This document shows positions 22,401 through 32,759 of a stretch of DNA of 64,000 nt, piece after piece. Origin of the DNA: Undaria pinnatifida (taxonomy: Eukaryota; Sar; Phaeophyceae; Laminariales; Alariaceae); contig JABAKD010000016.1 in assembly GCA_012845835.1 (NCBI GenBank), positions 943,343 through 1,007,342 on the forward strand. Reading direction: 5' to 3'. A program made the position numbers and the translations under genes. The notes beneath the pieces were generated by a model. The model was not told the DNA's origin, did no database searches, and worked only from the letters and a program-made list of their open reading frames with translations. Each line of letters opens with the position of its first letter. Within the stretch, counting starts at the first letter, position 1.

Positions 22401-25400
22401 CGTTTAGACAGACAGCACCAACACCATCAGCATGATGAGTGTCTTAATGGAGTGTGCAAATTGCCTTAATTAAATCTACAGAGGTTCGACAGGATGCGTT
22501 AGTATGTAGACGCGATACCAACCTGGTGTTGATGTGACTTAGAATGTGGCTGGTATATTATAAAAAATGAAAATACACTCCATGGACCAGCTGTGAGATC
22601 GAAGATTTCGTCGAAACTCATCTTTGCAAGCTGTGTGTGATACTCCGATCGCGCATATTACGAGTTGTGTGTCCTCATTAAGGACATAGGTCGGCGACTC
22701 CCCTTACAACTACAGTGTAGCTATCAGGGTCAACAGCGTCATGTTAGTCAGTCTGTGCGCGGAAGCTATAAAATCCGTTTCTGAGGTGGACGAAATCTGA
22801 CAGCTGTGGAGGGAAATGTATCCGTTTATCAAGTGAATCCTGTAAGTCGAATAACCGGTGAGGGGGGGGCGGAGTTTTGAAGGACGTGGGGGCCTGGTTT
22901 TGATCAAAAGCGAGCGGGGTTGGAGGGGGGGGGGGGAGGGGGCGGACGGGCGGGAAATTTGTGCGTGGAAGCTATAAATCCCCTTAAGGGGGTAAAATCT
23001 GACGGTTTTGGGAAGAAAAAAAAATGCACCAGTTTATCATAGGGGGGGGGGGGGGTTGGGGCAGGGGTGGGGCGTGTGGGGCAGCTCAATATGTGCGTGG
23101 AAACTATACATTATTTTGAGGGGATAAATGTAACGTTTTTGGAAAGAATGCATCGTTTATTATACCATAGAGGTACACGCTTAACCCACGCACGGGTAGA
23201 CGGGACTGTTCCGTTCCTCTGCGAAATAGTGAACGGTGGGAAAATAAAGACTTTGAAAGCATTTTATGGGGCGTCAAACATCACGCAAGACCAAACGAAA
23301 TTGGCAAAAGCAAACGACCGCCTCTTCTTAAGAATCGTTTCGAACGCTTAAGTCATCATCTCAGGTCTACAGAACGTACGTATATCCGCACGTTGCGAAG
23401 TTTTGGACTTTCCAAATGATGCTCAGAAAAAAGTTTGTCTTCGGACTTTTTGCTGTGTTAATGAAACGGGCGGAGGCGCCCGCTCGTGCGGTTACACTGG
23501 TTCTGTGATGCTTCGTATTTCAAGGATGATGTCTTCTCGATTCTGAACATATTTTCCTGAGTGAGAATGCGAGTTCCATCAATGTTGGATGTTGACCGTC
23601 AACGGGAACAACAGAAGACTATGACGATCGTTACGGCGCGGTGTCCCATGGACGTATCGTATTGAGTTGAGAGGCAACAACCCATAACAACCAACAACAA
23701 AAACATCACTATTCGTACGACGAAACGGTATAGATTCATAGGACCCTGGGTATTTTGGTGAGATTTTCCCGAAAAAATGCAACTGTGTCTTCCTACAACT
23801 CGATATTCCCCGACTATATTTTAATCATGCTTTTCGACTATCTACGGTCGCCGAACCGTTTTACTGCTGCCGTTGTCACAGCTTACCTGTTACACAAGTA
23901 CCTTCTACAGCACACGACGGTGTTGCATATAGTGACAACAGGGGTGAAATGAGTTCCCTCTGATACTTTATTGTGTATTGCAAATATTTGCTAGGTCGTT
24001 GTTGTATCTACTATTATAGATACTGAACACGACCTGCCTATTGGTCGTGCGAAATATAACACGTTGTGCTCTTGTTACTCACGCAACACGCTATACACGA
24101 TGTGTTAATCCAACACTGACTTGAGAGTGGTCCCTCTACCGCGGTGGAGAAATACCAATTACTGACGGGACCCCTCGATACGCGTGGCGTACTTACTAGT
24201 AGCCGCATTTGCCATATTCAGCATTCAACTTGAATTCCTGTATGTAGTCAAGTTGATTTAACTGGGCTTGAGCTCCCACGTTAAATCACTGGTGCGACCC
24301 AACTCCCTCTAATAATGCTGTGGCGATTAAGGAACACCCGACGTGTGCTTATAATAGTGAATCTGCAGGCCTTCAGAGACTGAGAAGCCTTCAGAGACTG
24401 AGAAGACGACGGAAAAACAAACGGTGATAAATCTAATCCCTCCTCAACCGTATACAAGCAAATACATTACTGACAAACCCTAGCCGCAGATAGACCATAA
24501 TGCTCGGCTGAACGGACGTTGTACACGGTATGACCCGCTCTATTTATGCCTTTTTTCATAACGCGGCAACAATTTTCCCGCGCTCAGCCTCTTGGCTTGC
24601 TGTGGCATCTCTCTCCGTCGTTTACAATTCACACCATGACCGGGAAATCACATGCCCCGCTTTCGAGGATAAACTCCAAAACTGAACGGCGCCGAAAAGT
24701 ATGCCCTTGGAGGTGTGGTACGGCATGTATTCGTGACTAATATCTTCTGTCGTGTCCATCAAATAACTTCTGTCATTTCCATCCTGTTGTTTCGTACTGT
24801 GCCCTGTGCTACATCACACACGCCCACAAATTACTTCAAACGGAAAAACGAAAGCTCCGAGAGGATGTATCCGCTGTTCTTATAGGATATGTCCTTGATG
24901 TGTTATGTGATCGGCAACTTTCTGTTGGACGGGTGATTGCTTCCGATGACGGCAAGCAGGCGCCGGTCGGAACGTGCTGAAAACTCATCCTGCCGCTATA
25001 ACCAAGCTTGCAGATGAAGTATGGCAGAGTGATGCGCTTAGTACGAGAGCTACGCAATTGGCTGGCAGATATTGACAACAACTGCGCGCTGTCGCAGTTC
25101 ATGGCCACTGTGTTTAAGCAATTAAGCCCAGCTGTTCCATACGCTGGCTGCCATTATCTCCGGCTTCAAGGTCGACTGAGTCCTCAATATATTGTATCTT
25201 GGCCTTGTATAGAATGATCCCTCTGTCCAGGGAGAAGAGAAAGGCTGGAGCTTACGTGCGGGTGTGCACGACAGCCGTGGGTGTCGGAAAATATCGGTGT
25301 CGTCCCGTGTCGATTTCGTATAACCTGCCGTGAGGTTTGACGCCGGGCATCCTTCGACATTCGTGGGTCTGAACTCCCCTTCTGCTGACGCCCGGTCCCA

Positions 25401-28400
25401 TGTGTGTTGAACTCGGCTCATATGGATGCGCGAGTCAGGCTCATATCGTGACTATTTGTAGTTGGTGCGACCGCTAGTGAAGCAGATCGCTTCAATTCTT
25501 CGGTCCCAGACTCTAATGCCCCGGTGAAACCAAGAGATGGTGTTCGGGCGTCCTTGGCATAGTGCTTAGGCGATCTCAATCTATGATATTCCGAAGATCA
25601 CAAGTGATGCCTGTCTGGCGGTCCCACGCGTTGATGCCGTGCCGATCCCGAGCGGTGATACTTAGACGATCCCAGATGCTGACGCTTCAGTGATTCCAGA
25701 CGCGGATGCTCCCTTGATGCTCGCGCTGTCAAAGATGGCCTCGATTATTGAATTGGTTCTCGTTCTAGCGGTCACGTGATGTGGTGCCTCCGGTGTGACC
25801 TTAACCACGGTAGAATGTACCCCCCTGGGCGAAACAGCGTGTGCAACCTCGGTCAAAAAAGCAGTGTTGACTCCTAGCGATGACAGTCTAAGCTTTGATG
25901 GAGGTGTTCTAGCTCGTAGGGATCCCTTATGATGACGGCCCACCTGTTGTCGATGGGATCCCAGCATCTGGTGGTGCCATCCACGCCCCTGGTGATGATG
26001 TTAGATATCCTGGCGGTAGTGTTGCAGCCGCTGGCAATGATGTCCCATACCCATTTAGTGTCATCCCAACCCCTGGTATCGACATTTCAGACCCTGCTGG
26101 TAGCGTCCCTGCCGTACTGCAGCGGATAAACATCGCCAACTCGAATACGGAAGTGCTTTAATCGAGTTGTTTTAAAAGTTGCGATATTCGAAGTTATAGA
26201 GTTGCGATAGTAGAGGATAGAACGGCGGTATGATACCCAAGGCTTGTGTACTGCGTGAAGCTGCTATAATCCAGTCCATGCCCGATGGCACAGAGCTGCA
26301 CACGGAATTGTAATAACCCAAACAACAAAAGAATTGTGATATGCTCCAGTACAAGGATGTAGTTGCAAGATGAACCCTCGTATACTACAGTATGAATACA
26401 TGTATTTACACAACGAGCTGCAACTGACAGCAACCGACAGGGCACGATAGCTATACGTACCTGTAATAACTCGCGCATTCATATGGCTGTATGATATCGA
26501 CGAAACCGCAGGTACTTGACCCGTGGGCTGGGCGAGACGTGCGAAATCAGCCAAAACGAATACCTGGCCTGGCCCGACTGCAAGACTCACCTCAGCCTCA
26601 CCACCACCAACGGTGACTTCTACTCGTGGGTGTGGGAGGCCCAGGGTGCCCCGCACGGGCATGTCCACCTCTGGCTTGGAGGTACTTTTGACTGCGGCTA
26701 CGTGTTCAAAAAGATCAGCCAGGTCGCGAGCTCCGACGTCGGCGAAATGTTCGCATTCTTGTCGCTCCCGTACCGAAAGGCACTATGGTACAACCAGATT
26801 TGGAGCTGCGAAGGAGAGAAGGCTAGTGTGGACGTTCAGCCTTCGGAGGTAAGTAGAAAAGCGGTTGGAGGAAGGTACTAAATAATTATTAACAGAGTAT
26901 AGGGAACCTTCCTCGCAGCGCGCACATCACTCACAGGGCAGTCCGACTTCCCTCTTAGGGTGAAGTTTGAGCTTGTCTAAAGTCTGATCTTAGGTATGTT
27001 TGCTTCGTTATTGTTCTGGCCTCTTTTTACACATGGCCCCTCCGCTAGTGGGGCAGAGCGGCCGACCCTCGCCCCTAGTAGAGATGGTTTACAGACACAA
27101 GCCTATAGGATAAATTCAAAGGTGATACGACACTGTGATGCTGGGGATAGTTTGTCTTGGTGTTTACGGGTTAGGATCAGAGACATCGTTAGGTTTAAGC
27201 GACCATTCCCGTATGCCCTGGTCAAAATCTACAAACATTTGCATTCGAAGGGGGATGGTGGGTTGGGGAGAGGTGTTGCGTCTAGTGAGGATCGATGCGA
27301 TGGATTATCTCTAGCTGTTTGCTTTTTTGACGCATCGTTTCAGGCAAGAAAATATACAATAGCGAGGAGGTCGGTCTTTTCTGCTCTCTGCAGCTGATGG
27401 GGGGCGAGGGGAGAAAGCATATATTTTGCATTCCTTGTCGGGATCACTCCAACAGAGAGTTCGCTTTTTCCCTGAAAAATATCGTGAAATTGTCATGCCG
27501 TTGCGACGTCTATAATGAACCAATTGAGCAAGTGTTCCCATCGCTTTGCCCTGCCCCGCACGGCCTCCCGCAACCCCTCCTATTTTTATCGCAATCCCAT
27601 CGTATGTAGCATAATGAGTTATACACCGCACCCACAACCTGACTATGAGCAACATCGTGCACGCATCCCGATAAACAACCTCATGGGCTGGGTATCTAAC
27701 GAATACACCAACGAGGTTGAACGTATCTCGGGTAATCCCTCAGCTGAAGAGACACGCATTGAGAATATCCACATCTTGGGCCCAAGTTGTTCGCTCTACC
27801 GTAGCATGGCTCCGGAATGATCGGTCGCTTCATCAACTGATGTAGGAATCGCAACCCGTGATCGAGCACCGCATTCGCTAGCAAGAACATGGGTTGTCAG
27901 AGCAGCTCGGTTCCAGGAATTGAACTCGGCACCATGAAACGCCTTCGCGGCATTAACAACAGCAGTTCCGGCCTTCGAATATTCGATCGAAACACACAAA
28001 ACCACCCTCCCTAGCGCTCAAGTTTGGTTTCTTCTCTCTTCTCCTTTTCGCGCATGTGGCGGCGTACTGGAGTGCAGCTCCTATCGAACTACAAATGCGG
28101 CTGTCTAGACTACGAGCTCACGGAGGGGGACGACTACAAGGAGATTATCCCCCACCTCAAATACTTCGACTTTTTCATGGGGAACTTCAGCGAGACAATC
28201 CAGCGGCATGTCGTTGAGATCCTCTGCCACGGGGTGGTCAACTTGGGTGACATGCTTCAGGTAAGATATAACTACTCTACTTCTTTAGCACAGATGTGTT
28301 TGGCAATGTTAACCATCGCGAGGCTTTCGTTGTATAATGTATATACATATATATTGTAAGCGGGCGAAGCCGATTTTCGTACATGTTTCGTAAACACTCT

Positions 28401-30510
28401 CGGGTTCGTTTTACCGACAACTTTAAGCGAGCATGGCGGGTACCAGTATCCCCCATCACGGCTGGTGAGGGGAGAAACATGCCAACGGTGATATGCGGCT
28501 AGCATGAAATTGGCTTGATATCCAGCTCCAACGTCGATTGAGTCGACCAGACGATGTTGAATAAGAGTAACTGGCTCCGATGGGCCTGGTCGTCTGCTCT
28601 GCCATAACGCCTCGCGTTGCACATGCATGGACCTTCGTTTGTTCAGCGAACCAATCGGGTAAAAAACACAAGGGTATAAAAAGTCTAAACCACACATCTA
28701 GAAAATCAGCAAAGCATGATTCATAGCGACAAGGACGGGGAATTCATGCTTTTGACCGCACGTTGTTGAGGTTGGGAGTGGGGATCGGGGGTGGAGATGA
28801 CTCTCGTAGAGCGTGGCAATTTGAAATTCCTATGGAGTGGTGTTTTTCGCCGCAGGGAGGAAGCGCTTGAATCATTGACATCTTCTCTTAGGAGATGCAC
28901 GATTGATCATTGCGGCGGCGTGGGGGCGTTGGCGATTGAGCGCGTGGTCCGATGTTGCTCGGACGGGGGTGATGTAATATTTGTGCGAGGCACGAGATCT
29001 GTGCACGACTTAGCTCAGCTGCGTTCAATGCAATGGACCCTGAACCCCAACCATAACCGTAACCTGGACCGTCTGGAAATCGTTTCGGATTGAAGCTGTA
29101 TTGAAAGCATTGTGTGCACGATGGACCTCTACATCAAAGAAAGCAGGACAAAGTCATAAACATTACCGAGGAAGGCTGCCACCGTAGCTGAATGATTCTA
29201 CGATAGCCCCTCCCCCGAACCCAGCGATTCTTTTAAGCGATCGTTCCATGACTCCTCGACACGAGGGAGGATGCTATGAAAAAGATTTCTTCAAATACTT
29301 TCTCGTTTGCGAAGGACTATCGAACGATGGCGTCGAGGTGGCAAAAGGCGCCGTATTTCAGGAGATATGGCCGGGAGCTGGTTTCCAAACCGGCGATTTC
29401 GTTGAAGAAAAGTTGGGGGGGGCTACAGTAGAACTACTCAGCCGTAAAATCCGGCTGCAGAGCTAAGCTACTCACCGTTCGAATACTCCACCCGCCATAG
29501 ACCAGAAAAGGATATATCTTGTTGAGCTGGGATCCTCCTGAACGCTCACATCACGGGAAGTTCGGTGGACCTCCGCCGCTCCGGCTCTAGACAGACGAGC
29601 TGGTTGTGGAAAACGCACCGCCAGATGCAACCACCGTATTTCCTTATGTGGGTTTCTTACCGGTACATAAATTGTGCGATATTGGTTATCGCGCCGAGAT
29701 GATCTCACAGCCGCGTCCACTGTAAGGCGGTCTCTCGATTATCTTTCTTCTCCTCTGTAGTATATGACTCTTTCTTTCGAACAGTCCAGCAGTAAGCGAT
29801 AGTTGCACAGAGAGTGCCGTGGAGTGTCATGGGGCGAGTATGTGATAGAGCCAGGAAGACTGACCTAACGACCAGCCGATCGACCAAATATTCGACCATC
29901 CCGCAACGACCTCCCCCAACCCGCCCCCCTTCCCATCGAGCAGTCGAGCTCTACTCTGGACCCGATGTTCTGGCCGACCCACCCCACGATGGAACGCCTA
30001 TGGCAGTTTGCTGTGGTGACAGGCCAAGTGACGGAGTTCAACTGGCCGGACCGCAACATCGAAGTCACCCGCCCCGACGGGTCGAGCTACACCCAGTACG
30101 TGAGCATGTACTACTCGGATTGCTTCGGCCACCACGGTAGCGACATCTTCCCGTATGGTCTGCTGGACTTGGACACTAACGGCTTCGACGTCAAGACCGG
30201 CATCCGCAGCAACCCCGTCACGGGGAACAATCTCTCCAACCGCGAGGTGCTTGCGGCGCTCGATCCTCGATCCAACTCCTTGAATTACATATACGACACG
30301 TTCAAGTGGGACCACTGCGTGCCTGAGGGCTACAACTTCGATGACGCCTGGAGTGAAACCGCTCCCTCGCCCCGGAAAACCTTTTTTGCAGGAGACAACC
30401 TCATGCCCGCCATCTACACCAACTTCCAGAGAAAGATGGCCGAGCTCCTACAAGAAGATGGAGACAAACTTACGAAAAATGAGGCGGAGGCATCAAGTGG
30501 ACGACCATGA
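9662..30510 (+). CDS. Membrane-anchored tyrosinase-type copper oxidase, gene A (7 exons)
   Basis: Exons 9662-10441, 13300-13428, 17048-17269, 18446-18564, 26512-26848, 28078-28260 and 29944-30510 join to 2337 nt, 778 residues plus stop, with every junction GT-AG and in phase. The protein has a ~65-residue basic N-tail, one hydrophobic segment (about 67-85), a ~170-residue non-catalytic region, then a tyrosinase domain. Its CuA positions are H292, H303/H305 and H314. Its CuB positions are H465 and H469 (PHGHVHLWLGG) and H603 in a THPTMERLW motif, with F599 four residues before. PYWDFTIE (about 345-352) is the family core. Tyrosinases oxidise phenols to quinones with O2 at a binuclear copper site. 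The anchor predicts a type II membrane protein facing the secretory lumen or wall. ATG 9662 is chosen because copy B conserves it. Substrate is unknown; catechol oxidase activity is equally possible. Confidence 0.85.
13300..13428 (+). CDS. Gene A exon 2: start of CuA
   Basis: 43 codons, phase 0 at both ends. Acceptor tgtgacag, donor CAC|gtgagt. It encodes the stretch from MFQLWAVRV to NDSCDH. RIHYV supplies the first CuA histidine (H292), and CDH supplies the Cys-x-His that precedes the second CuA helix in tyrosinases. Copy B has an intact exon of the same length at 53546-53674, which independently supports the borders. Confidence 0.85.
14446..14730 (+). mobile_element. R1 element in intron 2 of gene A
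   Basis: Nearly full R1 copy with the words tttatagtttccgcgcacag and ggggagtcgccgacctacat, ending in an AT-rich tail (tatatatattttttaattat). It matches the copies at 16367 and 21750. Confidence 0.6.
16367..16655 (+). mobile_element. R1 element in intron 2 of gene A
   Basis: Near-complete R1, from ggactcacaggatttacttg to the AT-rich end ttaattttataataag. About 85 bp downstream (16738-16802) a short inverted R1 end (attataaaaattaaaatacc) faces it. Confidence 0.6.
17048..17269 (+). CDS. Gene A exon 3: CuA helix and PYWDF core
   Basis: 74 codons, acceptor tgcctag, donor ATG|gtgaga, phase 0. It encodes FHEGIGFLVTHSL, a FEYSLQ helix, then VPYWDFTIEST, the most typical tyrosinase signature here. 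It carries H305 and H314. No homologous sequence is present in copy B. A C-rich tract (acatccccccccc) precedes the acceptor. Confidence 0.85.
17395..17490 (+). mobile_element. R1 3' fragment, diverged
   Basis: Only the last ~95 bp of R1 are present, with many differences (tcacacacagctttcaa, cgatgtcacagctgaag). It lies 130 bp after exon 3 and is probably an old 5'-truncated insertion. Confidence 0.45.
18190..18315 (+). repeat. AGCGGTA minisatellite before exon 4
   Basis: Imperfect repeats of agcggtagcagc/agcggtaacagc, about 125 bp, ending some 130 bp before the exon 4 acceptor. Frames through it give low-complexity peptides and should not be read as genes. Confidence 0.7.
18446..18564 (+). 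CDS. Gene A exon 4: inter-copper linker
   Basis: 119 nt, entering in phase 0 and leaving in phase 2 (GACAGACC|gtgagt). It encodes VKDGRWAYTTIPKN, then GHITTDIYGKLRSPWITNDR. The split proline codon is completed by the first base of exon 5, and the frame then runs on. The unusual phase makes this splice pairing specific. It is absent from copy B. Confidence 0.75.
19230..19545 (-). mobile_element. SINE-1 body abutting an R1 end
   Basis: 19230-19460 is the SINE-1 body on the minus strand (ctgctaggcgctcttaacag and cagatccggggtcac on plus). 19466-19545 is an inverted R1 3' end (tccagctgtgagatcgaata). The same pairing of a SINE-1 body with an R1 end occurs at 8781-9250, so one may have inserted into or beside the other before both were copied. 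Confidence 0.55.
20520..22040 (+). repeat. C-rich composite block P ending in R1
   Basis: The block starts with ctaacatcaaaccttctaga (near 20537), followed by alternating long C runs and modules that resemble the 5' part of R1 (tatagtttccacgcacat, ccaaaaccgtca). It ends with a full R1 at 21750-22040. Two further copies of the block occur in unit B (52060-53455 and 54670-56095), with the same opening and the same closing R1. No coding region is supportable in it. Confidence 0.65.
21452..23160. repeat. Large inverted repeat, ~0.6-kb arms, 0.5-kb loop
   Basis: Left arm 21452-22040 and right arm 22555-23160 are reverse complements apart from C-run length and a few substitutions. A 65-codon frame in both arms differs at one residue. 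The loop (22041-22554) is single copy here and is related to 56870-57250 in unit B, where no second arm is visible. Whole-arm identity this high suggests a recent inverted duplication or foldback element in intron 4. Confidence 0.8.
24750..25000 (+). pseudogene. Possible Ty1/copia integrase-region remnant in intron 4
   Basis: One plus-strand frame reads SYCALCYITHAHKLLQTEKR, then KLREDVSAVLIGYVLDV, ending at a TGA near 24980. This resembles the FGxxCYVH ... KxxKL ... GY stretch after the integrase core of Ty1/copia polyproteins. The homologous place in unit B (about 59030-59160) is more degraded. Similarity is short and judged by eye, so it could be chance. If real, the insertion predates the duplication. 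Confidence 0.3.
25660..26130 (+). repeat. Degenerate short-period repeat in intron 4
   Basis: Imperfect units built around gatcccagatgctgacgct and cctggtggtgatgt words. The plus frame gives IPDADAS/VIPDADAP-like repeats broken by stops. Related words occur at 60040-60090 in unit B. It is probably a decayed coding repeat or minisatellite, with no intact frame. Confidence 0.4.
26512..26848 (+). CDS. Gene A exon 5: CuB HxxxH motif
   Basis: 337 nt, acceptor ccgcag, donor GAG|gtaagt. It encodes the stretch from YLTRGLGETCEIS through FYSWVWEAQGAPHGHVHLWL to VDVQPSE. The PHGHVHLWLGG motif is the first CuB helix (H465, H469). Several cysteines suggest disulphides in a lumenal domain. Copy B keeps an uninterrupted homologue at 60636-60972 of identical length. 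Confidence 0.85.
27600..27960 (+). other. Intron 5 segment conserved between units A and B
   Basis: This segment aligns with 61770-62115 with many short exact blocks (cttgggccca, gagcaccgcattcgctag versus caagcaccgcattcgctag). Frames are broken differently in the two copies, so it is not an exon. It may be slower-diverging intron or an old insertion. Confidence 0.4.
28078..28260 (+). CDS. Gene A exon 6: segment between CuB histidines
   Basis: 61 codons, acceptor gtgcag, donor CAG|gtaaga, phase 0. It encodes the stretch from LLSNYKCGCLDYELTEGDDY through IQRHVVEILCHGVVNLGDML. This is a helical, acidic insert between the CuB HxxxH and the last CuB histidine. The homologue in copy B (62210-62393) is one base longer and out of frame. 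Confidence 0.8.
29944..30510 (+). CDS. Gene A exon 7: last CuB histidine and C-terminus
   Basis: Acceptor gagcag, 188 codons and TGA. It begins SSSTLDPMFWPTHPTMERLW, matching the tyrosinase DPxF-x-HH-xxx-DR-x-W motif, with Thr in place of the first His, His kept at the ligand position, and Glu for Asp. A ~170-residue C-terminal segment follows, with acidic patches and a charged tail. There is no second membrane segment. Confidence 0.85.
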   Translation, partial: SSSTLDPMFWPTHPTMERLWQFAVVTGQVTEFNWPDRNIEVTRPDGSSYTQYVSMYYSDCFGHHGSDIFPYGLLDLDTNGFDVKTGIRSNPVTGNNLSNREVLAALDPRSNSLNYIYDTFKWDHCVPEGYNFDDAWSETAPSPRKTFFAGDNLMPAIYTNFQRKMAELLQEDGDKLTKNEAEASSGRP

Positions 30511-31890
30511 ACCTCAGCAGAAGCGTGTGACGCGCACCTCGTCTCTGCACACGTGGACAACGACAATACTCCGTTTTTTTACGGTTGAAACGTTATGTTA
30601 TTTCGTGTTTCGTTCGTAGTAGATTGTAGATTTTCTGCGTGGGATGGATGGTTGTCGTTGTTCTTTATTGCTAGGTAGATTTTTCGTGTTGTATCCTTGT
30701 GCGATATGGGTAAGGTGCGTCACCGTCATCAACAATTTTGGAGAAGGCGGTTCAACCGTATGCCATCTGAGGGCAAAACAGGTTGGTTCGACTTCGCTCG
30801 GTTCATTATGCTAGGAGATTTTTCTTCTTCTGTATTATGCTTTTTCATTAAGATACTGCTTTTTCCGTGTGTGGTGGACAACTTATGTTTTTGTGCTTTG
30901 TCATCTCATAGATTATCGTTGCGCTTGTTTCACCTGTTTTTTTTTCATTCTGTTTCGGTCATGGTCGGCGATTTTTCTCGAAGGTGGAGGTTCGACCATA
31001 CGCCACCGCCACTGCCATCGCCACGGCTGAATGATTAAATTATATGTTCTCTGCAGGATTGTACATGCATAATATTTGTAGTGTATCCAGGAAAGGAGGG
31101 CGGACTGGGAGGAGGGGATGAATACACTTTGCGTATGGAGGGGAGGGAGCGAACACTATGTGACAGCTCACACGCAAAATGACCGGACGGCGGCGGTCTC
31201 CAGGGACGAGCTCGGGGAGCACTGATGGTGCAGAATATTGATTTTTTTATGAAAAGGGGCGTTCGTTGGGCCAATTGGGAGAATATCAGGATAGACGCAG
31301 ATACAAATAGTGAACTCAGGGGTGTACACGATCTCCCCGATTCCTCGTGTCTTTGATGGCGTCTCACAGGAGTTCTTTCTGCGACTTACTTGTCGATTCA
31401 ACTCGTAACAACCCATTTGGGGCTTCAGAGTAAAATAATGTCGAAAAGGTCGTATGATGATGACGGCACGCCCACACGAACCAGCCCGGACCCACGAGGT
31501 CGGGGATGTGTCCGAATTGCAACGTAAGGAGGTGTACGACAGGCGCACAGCATGATGAAACTGGTACTGCTGCACGTTCCTCCTCGCTGAGCGAAAATGC
31601 AGATGTTCTCTCTTTTCACGTAGATTTACCTAGCTAGGTCCTTAAATCAAACGCTAAAGACTCTACTTTTTGTTCTTTTTTTGTCGTATAAATAGTTGAA
31701 GCTATTACCCCGGAACAGAAAACTCGCGGGAATGACAGCGAGCCACTGCGAATCATGTTCCCGACAGTGATCTCTTACCGTACGCTGGGTCCATGCTAGT
31801 AACAAGGGTGTAGAGTATGCAAACAGCGGGGCTAAAATCAACTACCCATTATATATCTTAATCGTTACCAGGTACCATGTTCCAGGCGTA
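30511..31890. other. 3' flank of gene A, no gene seen
   Basis: T-rich sequence follows the stop codon, with no clear canonical AATAAA close by. Frames in this stretch overlap on both strands without domains. The 3' untranslated region of gene A must lie in its first part. Confidence 0.4.
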
Positions 31891-31899
31891 CAAAATATA

Positions 31900-32155
31900 A
31901 ATATATTATAAAAATTAAAATACACTCCAGCTGTGAGATCGAAGATTTCGTCGAAACTCATCTTTGCAAGCTGTGTGTGATACTCCGATCGCGCGCATTA
32001 CGAGTTGTGTGTCCTCATTAAGGATATAGGTCGGCGATTCCCCTTACAGCTACAGTGTAGCTATCAGGGTCAACAGGATGATTTTAGTCAGTCTGTGCGC
32101 GGAAACTATAAAACCCGTTTCTGAGGGGGACAAAATCTGACAGCTATATATACCA
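31900..32155 (-). mobile_element. R1 element
   Basis: Inverted R1 copy starting at its AT-rich end (attataaaaattaaaatac) and running to tctgacagct. It lacks the outermost 5' part seen in longer copies. Confidence 0.6.
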
Positions 32156-32759
32156 TACTAGTACTATTACGGTTGGTGTTGTCTCGTTTTTTATTCTGCC
32201 CAAAGCCAGCATCAGCACCCAGTCCATCCAATATCCGTCCTGATTATTCATCTTAGAGAGACACACATGATTATGCGGGGTCACTTATGTGAAACATAGA
32301 AACCAAAATGAATCGAGAAAACCAAATGAAAAATCAACGTACCGGGTATAAATAACACAACGAAAACAAGGTAAAGAGGAAAACCGGAAGCCTCCCTAAA
32401 TAAGACAAAACATATAGTCTAAAGACACAAGGAAACAAGACCGATCAAAACAAACACTGCTGTCTCGTGAATGTCCAGGAAATAGAGAGGAAGATATAGA
32501 GAGATGCGGAAAGAACGAAAGAGAGATATAAGGCAAGCCTAAATGTGTCGTATTCGTGTCTCACAGGGGGAGCACGAACGAACGTAAGTTCCCGGCTCTT
32601 TGATACTCGGACGAACTCGGAACCCAGCCACGCGGTCATCCACGTCCTTCCTATACACTCCCGTCGACATAGACATCATATTCCAATGCTGCGGCTATCA
32701 CCACACCTCAGAAAAAATGGGATAAAAAAATACATCGTTTTTAAGGATGACTTCTCGCG

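Noticed and set aside
21695-22907. Twin 65-codon frames in the two inverted-repeat arms as a small gene pair
   Set aside because: The frame lies across repeat R1 and the C-rich block and is broken in the other R1 copies.
27614-27820. Extra tyrosinase exon in intron 5
   Set aside because: The homologous stretch of unit B is out of frame with it, and exon 5 joins exon 6 directly in phase 0 with good splice sites.
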